A DNA stretch of 64,000 nt from Aureibaculum algae. Lineage in GTDB: Bacteria; Bacteroidota; Bacteroidia; Flavobacteriales; Flavobacteriaceae. The stretch spans positions 1,564,501 through 1,628,500 of the forward strand of contig NZ_CP040749.1 of the NCBI RefSeq assembly GCF_006065315.1, given 5' to 3'. The position numbers and the translations under genes were made by a program. Each line of letters opens with the position of its first letter. Position 1 is the first letter of the stretch. This document shows positions 36,867 through 45,275 of the stretch, one piece after another. Below the pieces are notes generated by a model. The model was not told the DNA's origin, ran no database searches, and saw only the letters and a program-made list of their open reading frames with translations.

Positions 36867-38177
36867 ATGAAAAAAATAATTTTCCCGATGCTGCTTTTTT
36901 GCATGTCAATCACTTTTGCTCAAATGAAGGTTGATGATGTAAAAACATTTACGCTAGAAAATGGTATGAAATTTTTAGTAGTAGAAGACTTTTCAATCCC
37001 CAATGCCAATATGTACTCATTCTATAAAGTGGGCAGTCGTAATGAACATCAGGGAATTACTGGACTTTCTCATTTCTTTGAACACATGATGTTCAATGGA
37101 GCAAAGAAGTACGGACCGAAGTTATTTGATCAAACCATGGAGTTTAATGGAGGTTCAAATAATGCATATACTACGGAGAATGTAACGGTGTACACCGATT
37201 GGTTTCCTGTTTCAGCACTCGAAACTATTTTTGATTTAGAAAGTGATCGTATTGAAAACTTAAGTATTGACCCGAACATGGTTGAAAGTGAAAGGGGAGT
37301 GGTTTTAAGTGAACGACGTACAGGTCTTGAAAATTCACCATGGAGATCATTAGGTGAAGCTGTTCAAGCAACTGCTTTTCAAGAGCATCCCTATCATTGG
37401 CCAGTTATTGGATATGAAGATGATATGAAACATTGGACTCAAGGTGATTTAGAACGCTATTTTAAAACCTATTATGCTCCTAACAATTGTGTGGTAGTCA
37501 TTTCAGGTGCCGTTAAAACAGAAGAGGTAAAGCGTTTGGCAAAAAAATATATGGAACCAATACCTGCTCAGCCAGAGCCACCTAAAGTTTTTATTGTAGA
37601 ACCTGCTCAAACAGGCGAAAGACGAATTACGGTTCAAAAAGATGTAGCAGCACCATATATGATGATAGGCTACCATACACCTGAAGCGAAGAATGATGAT
37701 TATTACGCCTTAGATATTTTAAGTTCTATTCTTACGAGTGGTAATTCTTCTAGATTGTACAAAGCGTTGGTAGATAGTCAATTGGCAAATGGAATATTTA
37801 CCGATTATGGCTTAAGCTTTGATCCTTATCTCTTTAATTTTTATGTAGTGTCAAATCAAGAAGTGTCTACGGATACTGTTGAAAAAACTATTTATGATGT
37901 ACTTGATAAGATCAAAGAAGAGGGAATTACAGAAAAGGAACTTCAAAAAATTAAAAATCAGAAGTTAATGGAATTCTATAATCAAGTAGAGACTATTGAT
38001 GGTAAATCGAATAATATTGGGACCTACGAACTCTTTTTTGGAGACTATAAAAAAATGTTTGATGCTCCAGCAAATTTTAATAAAGTTACGATTGATGATG
38101 TTAAACGTGTAGCAAAAAAATATTTTACTAAAAGTAACAGAACAGTTGGTGTTTTAAAAGCCAATGTTGAAGAATAA
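36867..38177 (+). CDS. M16 zinc peptidase, active subunit
   Basis: A 436-residue exported pitrilysin-family protease with a signal peptide (IIFPMLLFCMSITFAQ). The inverted zinc motif HxxEH is in GLSHFFEHMMFNG (H69, E72, H73), and the third ligand Glu is likely in VESERGVVLSERR. M16B peptidases act as heterodimers with a non-catalytic partner; the partner is the next gene, 29 bp downstream. Likely periplasmic degradation of peptides. Confidence 0.92.
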   Translation: MKKIIFPMLLFCMSITFAQMKVDDVKTFTLENGMKFLVVEDFSIPNANMYSFYKVGSRNEHQGITGLSHFFEHMMFNGAKKYGPKLFDQTMEFNGGSNNAYTTENVTVYTDWFPVSALETIFDLESDRIENLSIDPNMVESERGVVLSERRTGLENSPWRSLGEAVQATAFQEHPYHWPVIGYEDDMKHWTQGDLERYFKTYYAPNNCVVVISGAVKTEEVKRLAKKYMEPIPAQPEPPKVFIVEPAQTGERRITVQKDVAAPYMMIGYHTPEAKNDDYYALDILSSILTSGNSSRLYKALVDSQLANGIFTDYGLSFDPYLFNFYVVSNQEVSTDTVEKTIYDVLDKIKEEGITEKELQKIKNQKLMEFYNQVETIDGKSNNIGTYELFFGDYKKMFDAPANFNKVTIDDVKRVAKKYFTKSNRTVGVLKANVEE

Positions 38178-38206
38178 TTAGTGTTAAAAAAATCAAAATC
38201 TGAATA

Positions 38207-39604
38207 ATGAAAGCAATGCGAAAAACAACGATTTTATTTTGTTCATTACTTGTAATGGCTTTAAATATACAAGCACAATCATATAAATTACCTGATTATA
38301 CAACATTTACATTGTCTAACGGACTCGCTGTTAATTTAATGGAGCAACATGACGTACCTGTAATAAGTGTGTCTGTAATATTACCTGCTGGGGCTATTTA
38401 TGACAATAGCCAATCGGGTGTTGCTTCGTTAACGGCAAATGCCTTAAAACATGGAACTAAAAATTATACTAAAAGTAAATTAGATGAAGCGTTAGATTAT
38501 GTTGGTGCATCTATCTCTACCTATTCAGGGAAAGAATATGCAGGTTTGTCATCAAAATTTGCCACCAAGGATGAGGAGTTGGTTTTAAATCTAATAAAGG
38601 AAATTTTAATTACTCCCACTTTTGATGTTACTGAATTTGAAAAAGCAAAGGCAAGAACATTAGTATCTTTAACTCAAGAAAAGGAAAGTCCGCGTTCTGT
38701 AATAGGAGATTATAACAATAAATTAATTTATGGTAATCATGTTTACAGTAATAAAATAAACGGGTTAGAATCTACAGTGAGCCAATTATCGGTTAATGAT
38801 GTGAAAAACTTTTACAAAACACATTATTTACCAAATAATGCCGCCATTAGTATTGTTGGTGATTTTTCTACAAAAGAAATGAAAAAATCGATTTCAAAAT
38901 TGTTTTCAAGTTGGAAAAAAGGTAAGACCCTTGAAAATTTAGTATCGCAACCAGTGGTTCCTTATAACGAGGCTAAGGTATTATTAGTAAATAAAGACGA
39001 TGCCAAAGAAACTACGTTTTATATTGGAGGTAAAGGAATTAGTAGAAACAACCCTGATTATATTGGTATTGATATCGTGAATACACTTTTTGGAGGTAGA
39101 TTTACTTCTATGTTAAATGACGAATTGAGGGTAAATTCGGGTTTAACATATGGAGCAGGTAGTCGATTTAATACGTATCGTTATAGTGGTACTTTTTACA
39201 TCAGTACGTTTACAGCTCTTGAAACTACAGAACAGGCCATTGATAAAACATTAGAGGTCTTACATAATCTACATGAAAACGGATTGGATGAAAAGGGGTT
39301 GACTTCTGCTAAAAACTACGTAAAAGGACAATTTCCACCTGATTATGAGACTACAGGTCAGTTAGCTGGATTACTGTCTGAAATGTTTTGGTTTGATTTT
39401 GATAAATCGTTTATTAATGATTTTGAAAAAAATGTGGATGCCATAAACTTAACAAAAGCGAATGAAATTATTAAAACATATTTTCCTAAAGATAAACTGC
39501 AGTTTGTGCTCATAGGAAAAACAGAAGCCATTAAGGATATCGCTAAAAAATATGGAAAGGTAATTAATGTGGAAATAAAAGAGGAAATTACTGGGGAGTA
39601 TTAG
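38207..39604 (+). CDS. M16 family protein, probably non-catalytic partner
   Basis: A 465-residue exported M16 homologue (signal peptide TTILFCSLLVMALNIQAQ). The position of the zinc motif is SGVASLTANALKHG, which lacks HxxEH, so it is probably catalytically dead. The conserved C-terminal M16 pattern is kept (FGGRFTSMLNDELRVNSGLT, YGAGSRF). It presumably completes the clamshell of the preceding peptidase, as in other M16B pairs. Confidence 0.9.
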   Translation: MKAMRKTTILFCSLLVMALNIQAQSYKLPDYTTFTLSNGLAVNLMEQHDVPVISVSVILPAGAIYDNSQSGVASLTANALKHGTKNYTKSKLDEALDYVGASISTYSGKEYAGLSSKFATKDEELVLNLIKEILITPTFDVTEFEKAKARTLVSLTQEKESPRSVIGDYNNKLIYGNHVYSNKINGLESTVSQLSVNDVKNFYKTHYLPNNAAISIVGDFSTKEMKKSISKLFSSWKKGKTLENLVSQPVVPYNEAKVLLVNKDDAKETTFYIGGKGISRNNPDYIGIDIVNTLFGGRFTSMLNDELRVNSGLTYGAGSRFNTYRYSGTFYISTFTALETTEQAIDKTLEVLHNLHENGLDEKGLTSAKNYVKGQFPPDYETTGQLAGLLSEMFWFDFDKSFINDFEKNVDAINLTKANEIIKTYFPKDKLQFVLIGKTEAIKDIAKKYGKVINVEIKEEITGEY

Positions 39605-39650
39605 TCCATATCTCTAAAAAAATGAGGGTTATTCTTCAAAAGAAACCATT

Positions 39651-40211
39651 TTAATTTATTTTTAAATGATATTTTTTTAATAACCCTTCCAGTTGGTTGG
39701 CTGAAAACTGCCCTCCTTTTATCTTGTTTTTTTCAGGGTCAATACTAAAATTATAAGCGGTAGTAAAATCAGCTTTCTCAAGGTTTGTGTTTTCAAAGTT
39801 GGCATTTTCCAAGTTGCAATTCTTAAACTGAGCATTAGAAAGTTCAGCACCTGAAAAATCAACTTCTTTTAAACTACAATCTATAAAGTTTTGATTTTTT
39901 AATTTACGTTGGTAAAAAGAAGCAAAATCTAATTGACAATCGGTAAATGATGCAATAAAAGTAAACTTGTTTGCACTGTCAAAAGGCAGTCCTAAAAGCT
40001 TACAATTGGTAAACTCAACTTCATTAAATATGGTTGCATAAATTTTCGCAGAGCTTAAGTCGCAATCAACAAATGAGCAATCCACAAATGAAATGGAGGA
40101 GAGGTCTGTATTTGAAAAGATACAATCTATAAAAGTACAATCTTCATACTCGTCTTGAGGTAAAGGACTTGCGGTGTAATTTTTTTTCTTAAATGTTTGG
40201 CTTTCAATCAT
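39651..40211 (-). CDS. Pentapeptide-repeat protein
   Basis: A 186-residue protein made largely of A(D/N)LxX-type repeats that fold into a right-handed quadrilateral beta-helix: FIDCIFSNTDLSSISFVDCS, FVDCDLSSAKI, LENANFENTNLEKADF. The cysteine-rich spacing resembles Qnr/McbG-like proteins, which mimic DNA and protect gyrase, but most family members have no known role. No signal peptide. It stands alone with a terminator of the upstream gene just before it. Confidence 0.85.
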   Translation of the reverse strand: MIESQTFKKKNYTASPLPQDEYEDCTFIDCIFSNTDLSSISFVDCSFVDCDLSSAKIYATIFNEVEFTNCKLLGLPFDSANKFTFIASFTDCQLDFASFYQRKLKNQNFIDCSLKEVDFSGAELSNAQFKNCNLENANFENTNLEKADFTTAYNFSIDPEKNKIKGGQFSANQLEGLLKKYHLKIN

Positions 40212-40240
40212 TGTTATTTAAATATTATTCAAGGTCAAAA

Positions 40241-40270
40241 TAAAAAAATGCCACATCTTCATGTGGCATT
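40241..40270 (-). terminator. Rho-independent terminator after GNAT/nitrilase fusion gene
   Basis: ATGCCACAT (40248-40256) and ATGTGGCAT (40261-40269) form a perfect 9-bp stem with a CTTC loop. On the minus strand it is followed by a run of T, 10 bp beyond the stop of the upstream gene. Confidence 0.85.
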
Positions 40271-40279
40271 TGAATTGGT

Positions 40280-41800
40280 TTATTTTTTTCTCAACTCAAA
40301 AAGGTCTTTTCGTCTGTCTTTTAAGTTTTTTACGCTTCCAAATTGATGAAGTTCACGTAATAAATCAATATCAACATCTGCTATTAAAATCATTTCGGAG
40401 TTTTGCGTTGCCTCTGCTTTTATTCCATTGGTGGGAAAGGCAAAATCACAAGGTGTAAATACCATAGATTGAGCAAACTGGATATCCATATTATGTACCT
40501 TTGGTAAATTACCAACACTACCTGCAATGGCTACATAACATTCGTTTTCAATAGCTCTTGCTTGAGCACAATTACGTACTCTTGAATAGCCATTTTGTGT
40601 ATCTGTTAAAAAGGGGACAAACAAAATGTCCATACCTTCATCTGCTAATAACCTACTTAACTCAGGAAACTCTACATCGTAACAAATTAAGATACCTATT
40701 TTACCACAGTCAGTATCAAAAGTTTTTAATTGATTACCGCCAACCATTCCCCAAACTTTTGCTTCATCAGGGGTAACGTGTAATTTTTCATAACGTTCAA
40801 CGGTACCATCTCTACGGCACAAATAACCTACGTTATAGAGTCTATCATCTCTCATTTCAGGTAAACTACCAGAAATAATATTGATGTTATAAGAAATAGC
40901 TAGTGAAGAAAATTTTTGAACAATAGCTTCGGTATATCCTGCCAATTCTCTGATAGCATCAGGGGTAGGCAAGTGGTTGTTACCTGCCATTAATGGAGCA
41001 TTAAAAAACTCAGGGAACAAAGCGAAATCTGATCTGTATCCAGATACGGCATCAATAAAGAATTCTGCTTGTTGCAACAGTTCGTCTAGATTTTTATAAG
41101 GACGCATTTGCCATTGAATCAATCCTAGGCGGACAATTTTTTTGACGATACTTGCTTTTTTTTGTTGTTTTTCAAAATAAATATTATCCCATTCTAATAA
41201 AACAGCATAGGCGTCAGAGGCCGTATCATCCTCTAAATAATTTTTTAAAATTTTTGTAGGATGAAAATCATTTGAAATCTGAAAATTTAAAACAGGATCA
41301 TGAATCTCTTTCCTCTTCACTTTATTTAAATACTCTTTTGGAGTTAATTCTTCTTTATATTTATGATAATTAGGAATGCGACCACCAAAAGCTACCCCTC
41401 TTAAATTTAAGCGTTCACAGAGCTCTTTTCGGTAATCATACAAGCGTCTACCTAAACGCATTCCTCTAAATTCAGGTTTGATAAAAACCTCAATACCATA
41501 TAAAACATCGCCTTTTTTTGTATGCGTGCTAAAGGTATAGTTACCTGTAAGTTCTTTATAAGTGTTCTTTTCGTCAAATTGAGCATAATCAATGATAATT
41601 GATAATGCACAACCGGCAATTTGATTGTTAATTTTTATAACGACTTGCCCTTCAGGGAATAGTCTAATTAAAGTATTTATTTGTGACTCTTTCCAATAGC
41701 TGTTTGGCATATTGGTGTAAGAAGCAATCATTACTTCTTTAAGTTCTTGATAATCATCTAAACTTAAATAGGTTAACTCAATGTTTTCTATATCTTGCAT
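40280..41800 (-). CDS. GNAT acetyltransferase / carbon-nitrogen hydrolase fusion
   Basis: A 506-residue two-domain cytoplasmic protein. Residues ~1-190 are a GNAT domain (YGIEVFIKPEFRGMRLGRRL is the acetyl-CoA loop), and ~215-500 a nitrilase-type hydrolase with the Glu in FALFPEFFN, Lys in YEKLHVTPDE and the nucleophile in ILICYDVEFPEL (C372). This fusion is a known architecture in Bacteria. The combination suggests acylation and amide hydrolysis on a related metabolite, but the substrate is unknown. Single gene with its own terminator. Confidence 0.9.
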   Translation of the reverse strand: MQDIENIELTYLSLDDYQELKEVMIASYTNMPNSYWKESQINTLIRLFPEGQVVIKINNQIAGCALSIIIDYAQFDEKNTYKELTGNYTFSTHTKKGDVLYGIEVFIKPEFRGMRLGRRLYDYRKELCERLNLRGVAFGGRIPNYHKYKEELTPKEYLNKVKRKEIHDPVLNFQISNDFHPTKILKNYLEDDTASDAYAVLLEWDNIYFEKQQKKASIVKKIVRLGLIQWQMRPYKNLDELLQQAEFFIDAVSGYRSDFALFPEFFNAPLMAGNNHLPTPDAIRELAGYTEAIVQKFSSLAISYNINIISGSLPEMRDDRLYNVGYLCRRDGTVERYEKLHVTPDEAKVWGMVGGNQLKTFDTDCGKIGILICYDVEFPELSRLLADEGMDILFVPFLTDTQNGYSRVRNCAQARAIENECYVAIAGSVGNLPKVHNMDIQFAQSMVFTPCDFAFPTNGIKAEATQNSEMILIADVDIDLLRELHQFGSVKNLKDRRKDLFELRKK

Positions 41801-41881
41801 AAACGAAGAATAAAAATTTAAGATAAAACAGTATTGATATTTTCGAGTTCCACTTTTTTTACGTGGAGTGACGAGTAATTT

Positions 41882-43021
41882 TTATTTTAAAATATTTCTG
41901 GCAATAACCAGTTTTTGAATTTCGGTAGTACCCTCACCAATAGTACATAATTTAGAATCTCTATAAAATTTCTCTACAGGAAATTCTTTGGTATAACCAT
42001 AACCACCATGAATTTGTACAGCTTCGTTCGCTACTTTAACACATACTTCTGAGGAATACATTTTTGCCATGGCTCCAATTTTGGTAACACTTTTCCCCGT
42101 GTTTTTTAAATATGCAGCTTTGTGTAATAAGAGTTCAGAGGCTTCAATTTCTGTGGCCATATCTGCCAATTTAAAAGAAATACCTTGAAACGAACTTATT
42201 GGTTTTCCAAATTGTACACGTTCTTTCGAATATTTTAAAGCTGCTTCGTAAGCACCTTTTGCAATACCTAGACTTAGTGCTCCGATAGAAATTCTACCAC
42301 CATCGAGTACCTTCAATGCTTGTACAAAACCGTTACCTTCAATACCTAATAAGTTATCTTTATGAACACGGCAATTATCAAAAATAAGTTCGGCAGTTTC
42401 AGAAGCTCTCATTCCCAATTTATCTTCTTTTTTACCAGAAGAAAAACCCTTTGTACCTTTTTCAATTACAAAAGCAGACATGCCACGTGAATCTCCTTTT
42501 TCTCCTGTTCTCGCCATAATAACAGCAACATCTCCACTTATACCATGGGTGATAAAGTTTTTTGCACCATTAAGAACATAATAATCACCGTCTTTCACCG
42601 CTGTGGTATTCATGCCACCGGCATCAGAACCTGTATTGTGTTCCGTTAATCCCCAAGCACCAATCCATTCAGCAGAAGCTAATTTAGGTAACCATTTTTT
42701 CTTTTGTTCTTCATTACCGAAGTAATTAATATGTCCTGTACATAATGAATTATGTGCAGCAATAGATAATCCAATGGATGGATCAACTTTAGATATTTCT
42801 TCAATAATAGCGATGTATTCATGATAACCTAAACCTGAGCCACCATATTCTTCAGAAACGAAAACCCCCATAAAGCCTAATTCACCAGCTTTTTTAAACA
42901 AGGAAACAGGAAATGTTTGTGCCTCATCCCATTCCATAATATGTGGACGAATATATTTTTCAGCAAATTCTTTAGCCGCTTCAGCTATATGGTTTTGTTC
43001 TTCAGAATATTCAAAATTCAT
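41882..43021 (-). CDS. Acyl-CoA dehydrogenase
   Basis: A 379-residue FAD enzyme that oxidises acyl-CoA to trans-2-enoyl-CoA. It has EEYGGSGLGYHEYIAIIEE, the signature WGLTEHNTGSDAGGM, GKPISSFQGISFKLADM and the C-terminal QIHGGYGYTKEFPVEKFYRD and LCTIGEGTTEIQKL, where the catalytic Glu lies in the usual place for the short/branched-chain group. Likely fatty or branched-chain amino acid breakdown. A -7 box at 43111-43118 may drive it. Confidence 0.93.
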   Translation of the reverse strand: MNFEYSEEQNHIAEAAKEFAEKYIRPHIMEWDEAQTFPVSLFKKAGELGFMGVFVSEEYGGSGLGYHEYIAIIEEISKVDPSIGLSIAAHNSLCTGHINYFGNEEQKKKWLPKLASAEWIGAWGLTEHNTGSDAGGMNTTAVKDGDYYVLNGAKNFITHGISGDVAVIMARTGEKGDSRGMSAFVIEKGTKGFSSGKKEDKLGMRASETAELIFDNCRVHKDNLLGIEGNGFVQALKVLDGGRISIGALSLGIAKGAYEAALKYSKERVQFGKPISSFQGISFKLADMATEIEASELLLHKAAYLKNTGKSVTKIGAMAKMYSSEVCVKVANEAVQIHGGYGYTKEFPVEKFYRDSKLCTIGEGTTEIQKLVIARNILK

Positions 43022-43110
43022 AATAGTGTTTTAATTGTTTTTTCGTTTAAAGGAATTCTGTGAATTAATCTAATAGATTAATAGTTCAAAATTACTAGCT
43101 AACGAGCCCC

Positions 43111-43118
43111 CAAATATA
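43111..43118 (-). promoter_or_regulatory. Putative -7 box of acyl-CoA dehydrogenase
   Basis: On the minus strand TATATTTG matches TAnnTTTG; the predicted leader is about 80 nt. The box straddles the edge of the duplicated fragment beginning at 43114, so the junction of that fragment may have created it. Confidence 0.35.
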
Positions 43119-43164
43119 GTGCTATTCTATCAAATTTATCTATGGGAAAGTCTGGTATTTTTTT
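43114..43164 (-). pseudogene. 51-bp duplicate of the 3' end of the HhH gene
   Basis: This stretch is identical to 44353-44403 at 49 of 51 positions. The original encodes part of the C-terminal IPDFPIDKFDSIALYL segment. The copy has no continuing frame. It is a remnant of a local duplication lying about 1.2 kb away, with the unknown gene 43324-44148 in between. Confidence 0.85.
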
Positions 43165-43240
43165 TAACTGTTTTTACGTCTTAATATTTGCTAAAAAGCC
43201 CTTAGGCGTTATGAGATAACCCTAAGTTTGGAAGAAATAA

Positions 43241-43280
43241 AAATCCCATTTTTGGTTTTTCTAGACCTAAAATGGGATTT
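43241..43280 (-). terminator. Hairpin terminator after the unknown gene
   Basis: AAATCCCATTTTtGGT and ACCtAAAATGGGATTT form a long near-perfect stem with a short T-rich loop, 44 bp beyond the stop of the gene at 43324-44148. The arms resemble the first codons of the HhH gene near 45255, which also contains AAATCCCATTTCTGG and AATGGGATTTT. Confidence 0.7.
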
Positions 43281-43323
43281 GAAATAAAAAAAAATACCTT
43301 AAAAGTAATTAGATTATTTAGGA

Positions 43324-44148
43324 TTATGCAGTATATAATGAACCATTCACAACGTTGTAGTTATTTACGTGAAATTCGTTTCTATCTTTAAAGGCAATGA
43401 ATGGAAGTAAACCGTCAGATGGAATTGCTTTTCTTGGTAATTTTTCATTTTGACTATCAGAAAAACCAATAGTGGCTACTCTAATGTCACTTGATGTTAC
43501 TTTCTTGTTTTCAAATTCCACATTAAAAGCATCTAATAGTGTTTGATCAATTTTAATGTCAAAGGTAGAATCGGGGTCATCTAAATCTTTATGAAGTTGA
43601 ATCATTTTCTCAGATAAACCAGTTGGTAATTCTTCTGCGTCTCTGAAATCATTTAGTAATTTACTTATTGTTTTTAAAAACGAAGGGTTATTTTTGAATT
43701 CATTATTTTCAACCAATGCACATACTAACATGGCATAACCAATATCTTCATTTACTTCCCAAAGTTGTGGAGCACATTGCACAACTGTAGATAGAATTAC
43801 TTCACCTTCTTCCAGATTTTTAATCCATTTATCTTTTCCCATTAATGGGACTGAAATACTTTTCTTAATTAAATCTGAATTGGGGTCAAGTCGTTTATTC
43901 ATAAAAGGGATTAGCCTACTAACATCGGTTGCATTAGGTATTTTACTAATATCCATTGCCACATCTTCAAATCGTAAACGATTTAAGAGTTGGTGTTTGT
44001 TTTCACCTTTTTCATATTTTTCTAAAAGTTCTTTTACATCATAACCTTGTTTTTCCATATCTTTTAGCTGCTCATATGTATAATCTTCGGTGTCAAATGC
44101 CGGAGTCATACCTTTTAATAATTTTGAAAACATACCTTTTAATCCCAT
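43324..44148 (-). CDS. Conserved-looking hypothetical protein
   Basis: A 274-residue soluble protein that I do not recognise. It starts with a basic amphipathic stretch (GLKGMFSKLLKGMTPAF), continues with acidic and helical segments (YTYEQLKDMEKQGYDVKELL), has DKWIKNLEEGEVILSTVVQC in the middle and ends in a beta-rich part (LLPFIAFKDRNEFHVNNYN). No signal peptide or membrane segment. It lies between two copies of a fragment of the HhH gene and may have been inserted with that duplication; no function can be assigned. Confidence 0.65.
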   Translation of the reverse strand: MGLKGMFSKLLKGMTPAFDTEDYTYEQLKDMEKQGYDVKELLEKYEKGENKHQLLNRLRFEDVAMDISKIPNATDVSRLIPFMNKRLDPNSDLIKKSISVPLMGKDKWIKNLEEGEVILSTVVQCAPQLWEVNEDIGYAMLVCALVENNEFKNNPSFLKTISKLLNDFRDAEELPTGLSEKMIQLHKDLDDPDSTFDIKIDQTLLDAFNVEFENKKVTSSDIRVATIGFSDSQNEKLPRKAIPSDGLLPFIAFKDRNEFHVNNYNVVNGSLYTA

Positions 44149-44337
44149 AGTTTTTATTTATTTTAAATTTTAATTATAAACACGATTTACTGTTTTTTAT
44201 TGTCTTGTGATAGTTGTAAAACTCTATAATAAGTCTTTAAATTCAAGGTTGAATGGAGTTGTAATTCTTTGCTATATATAATGGATAAGTAGCTTGGGAT
44301 ACTCAGTGTTTATAATGAATAGAAAGGTCCAGTATAT

Positions 44338-45255
44338 TTATTTAGCCTCGAGATATAGTGCTATGCTATCAAATTTATCTATGGGAAAGTCGGGTATTTT
44401 TTTGAGTTCTTCTATCAATTGAATTTCAGCAACTTCGTCTTTATATTCGAATATTTTTTTGGTAAGTTCATAATCAATATAAACAATTGACAGTACCTCT
44501 TTAAATGTTGCCGTGTTTACATTTATTTTTGTAATTGATGGTTTTGATAATACGTTGTATCGGAGCAGAACCTTATCTGCAACCTGCTTATCTAAGTAAT
44601 AAACTTCGTAGAGTTGGGTATTAAAAGAAAAACCACTTAATTTTTTACGATAGTCAATAATTCGTTTTGCTAATTTTTCACCTATACCGTTAATTGATTT
44701 CAACTCTTCAGCTGTTACAGAATTTAAATCGCCAATTACAATAGCTTTATTTTTATCTTCTGTAGTTGAATTATCAGCGGTACTTGAAATAGTACGCTCT
44801 TTTTCCTTCCATGTATTAGATTTTTTTTTAGGATTTGTAATCCAATCTGGAAATTTAAAATACGGAGCGATTACGGCCAGTAAGCTGTCTGATATTTTTG
44901 TTATTTCTTGAAATTGTTTGGCGGAATTTACAAATTTACCTGCTGCTCGATGTGCTAATAATCTGTCAATTTCGTCAATATTAAGCCCTAATTGATATCC
45001 TTTAGCATCGGTTAAATAACTTGGATTAAACGGGTATATTTTTGGAATAGATTTGTTTTCTTTTTCGGCTATTTTAATTCTTTTAATAGAATCAATTTTA
45101 TGTTGAATCTGTATGATTTCCATACTATCTATGGAGTCCTTATTTTCAAATTTGGGGATAACAAAAAAATATATAAGTTGAAGGGTAATTATAATTAATG
45201 CCAAAAAGAAAATCCCATTCCGTTGGCTTTTGTTAAACCAGAAATGGGATTTCAT
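44338..45255 (-). CDS. Membrane-anchored helix-hairpin-helix protein (ComEA-like)
   Basis: A 305-residue protein with one N-terminal membrane helix (GIFFLALIIITLQLIYFFVI, ~14-33) and at least two helix-hairpin-helix DNA-binding motifs outside: SVTAEELKSINGIGEKLAKR near 180-200 with IIDYRKKLSGF, and a similar INVNTATFKEVLSIVYIDYE near 245. It resembles ComEA-type DNA receptors used in uptake, but Bacteroidetes members are not well characterised. It follows the AGCS symporter by 20 bp. A fragment of its 3' end is duplicated at 43114-43164. Confidence 0.85.
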   Translation of the reverse strand: MKSHFWFNKSQRNGIFFLALIIITLQLIYFFVIPKFENKDSIDSMEIIQIQHKIDSIKRIKIAEKENKSIPKIYPFNPSYLTDAKGYQLGLNIDEIDRLLAHRAAGKFVNSAKQFQEITKISDSLLAVIAPYFKFPDWITNPKKKSNTWKEKERTISSTADNSTTEDKNKAIVIGDLNSVTAEELKSINGIGEKLAKRIIDYRKKLSGFSFNTQLYEVYYLDKQVADKVLLRYNVLSKPSITKINVNTATFKEVLSIVYIDYELTKKIFEYKDEVAEIQLIEELKKIPDFPIDKFDSIALYLEAK

Positions 45256-45275
45256 ATTATATTGTTTTTATACTA

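Larger units (their letters stand above)
43022..43323. other. Intergenic with gene fragment, promoter box and hairpin
   Basis: About 300 bp without an intact gene. It contains a -7 box on the minus strand (43111-43118), a 51-bp fragment copied from the 3' end of the helix-hairpin-helix gene (43114-43164) and a terminator-like hairpin (43241-43280). Confidence 0.7.
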
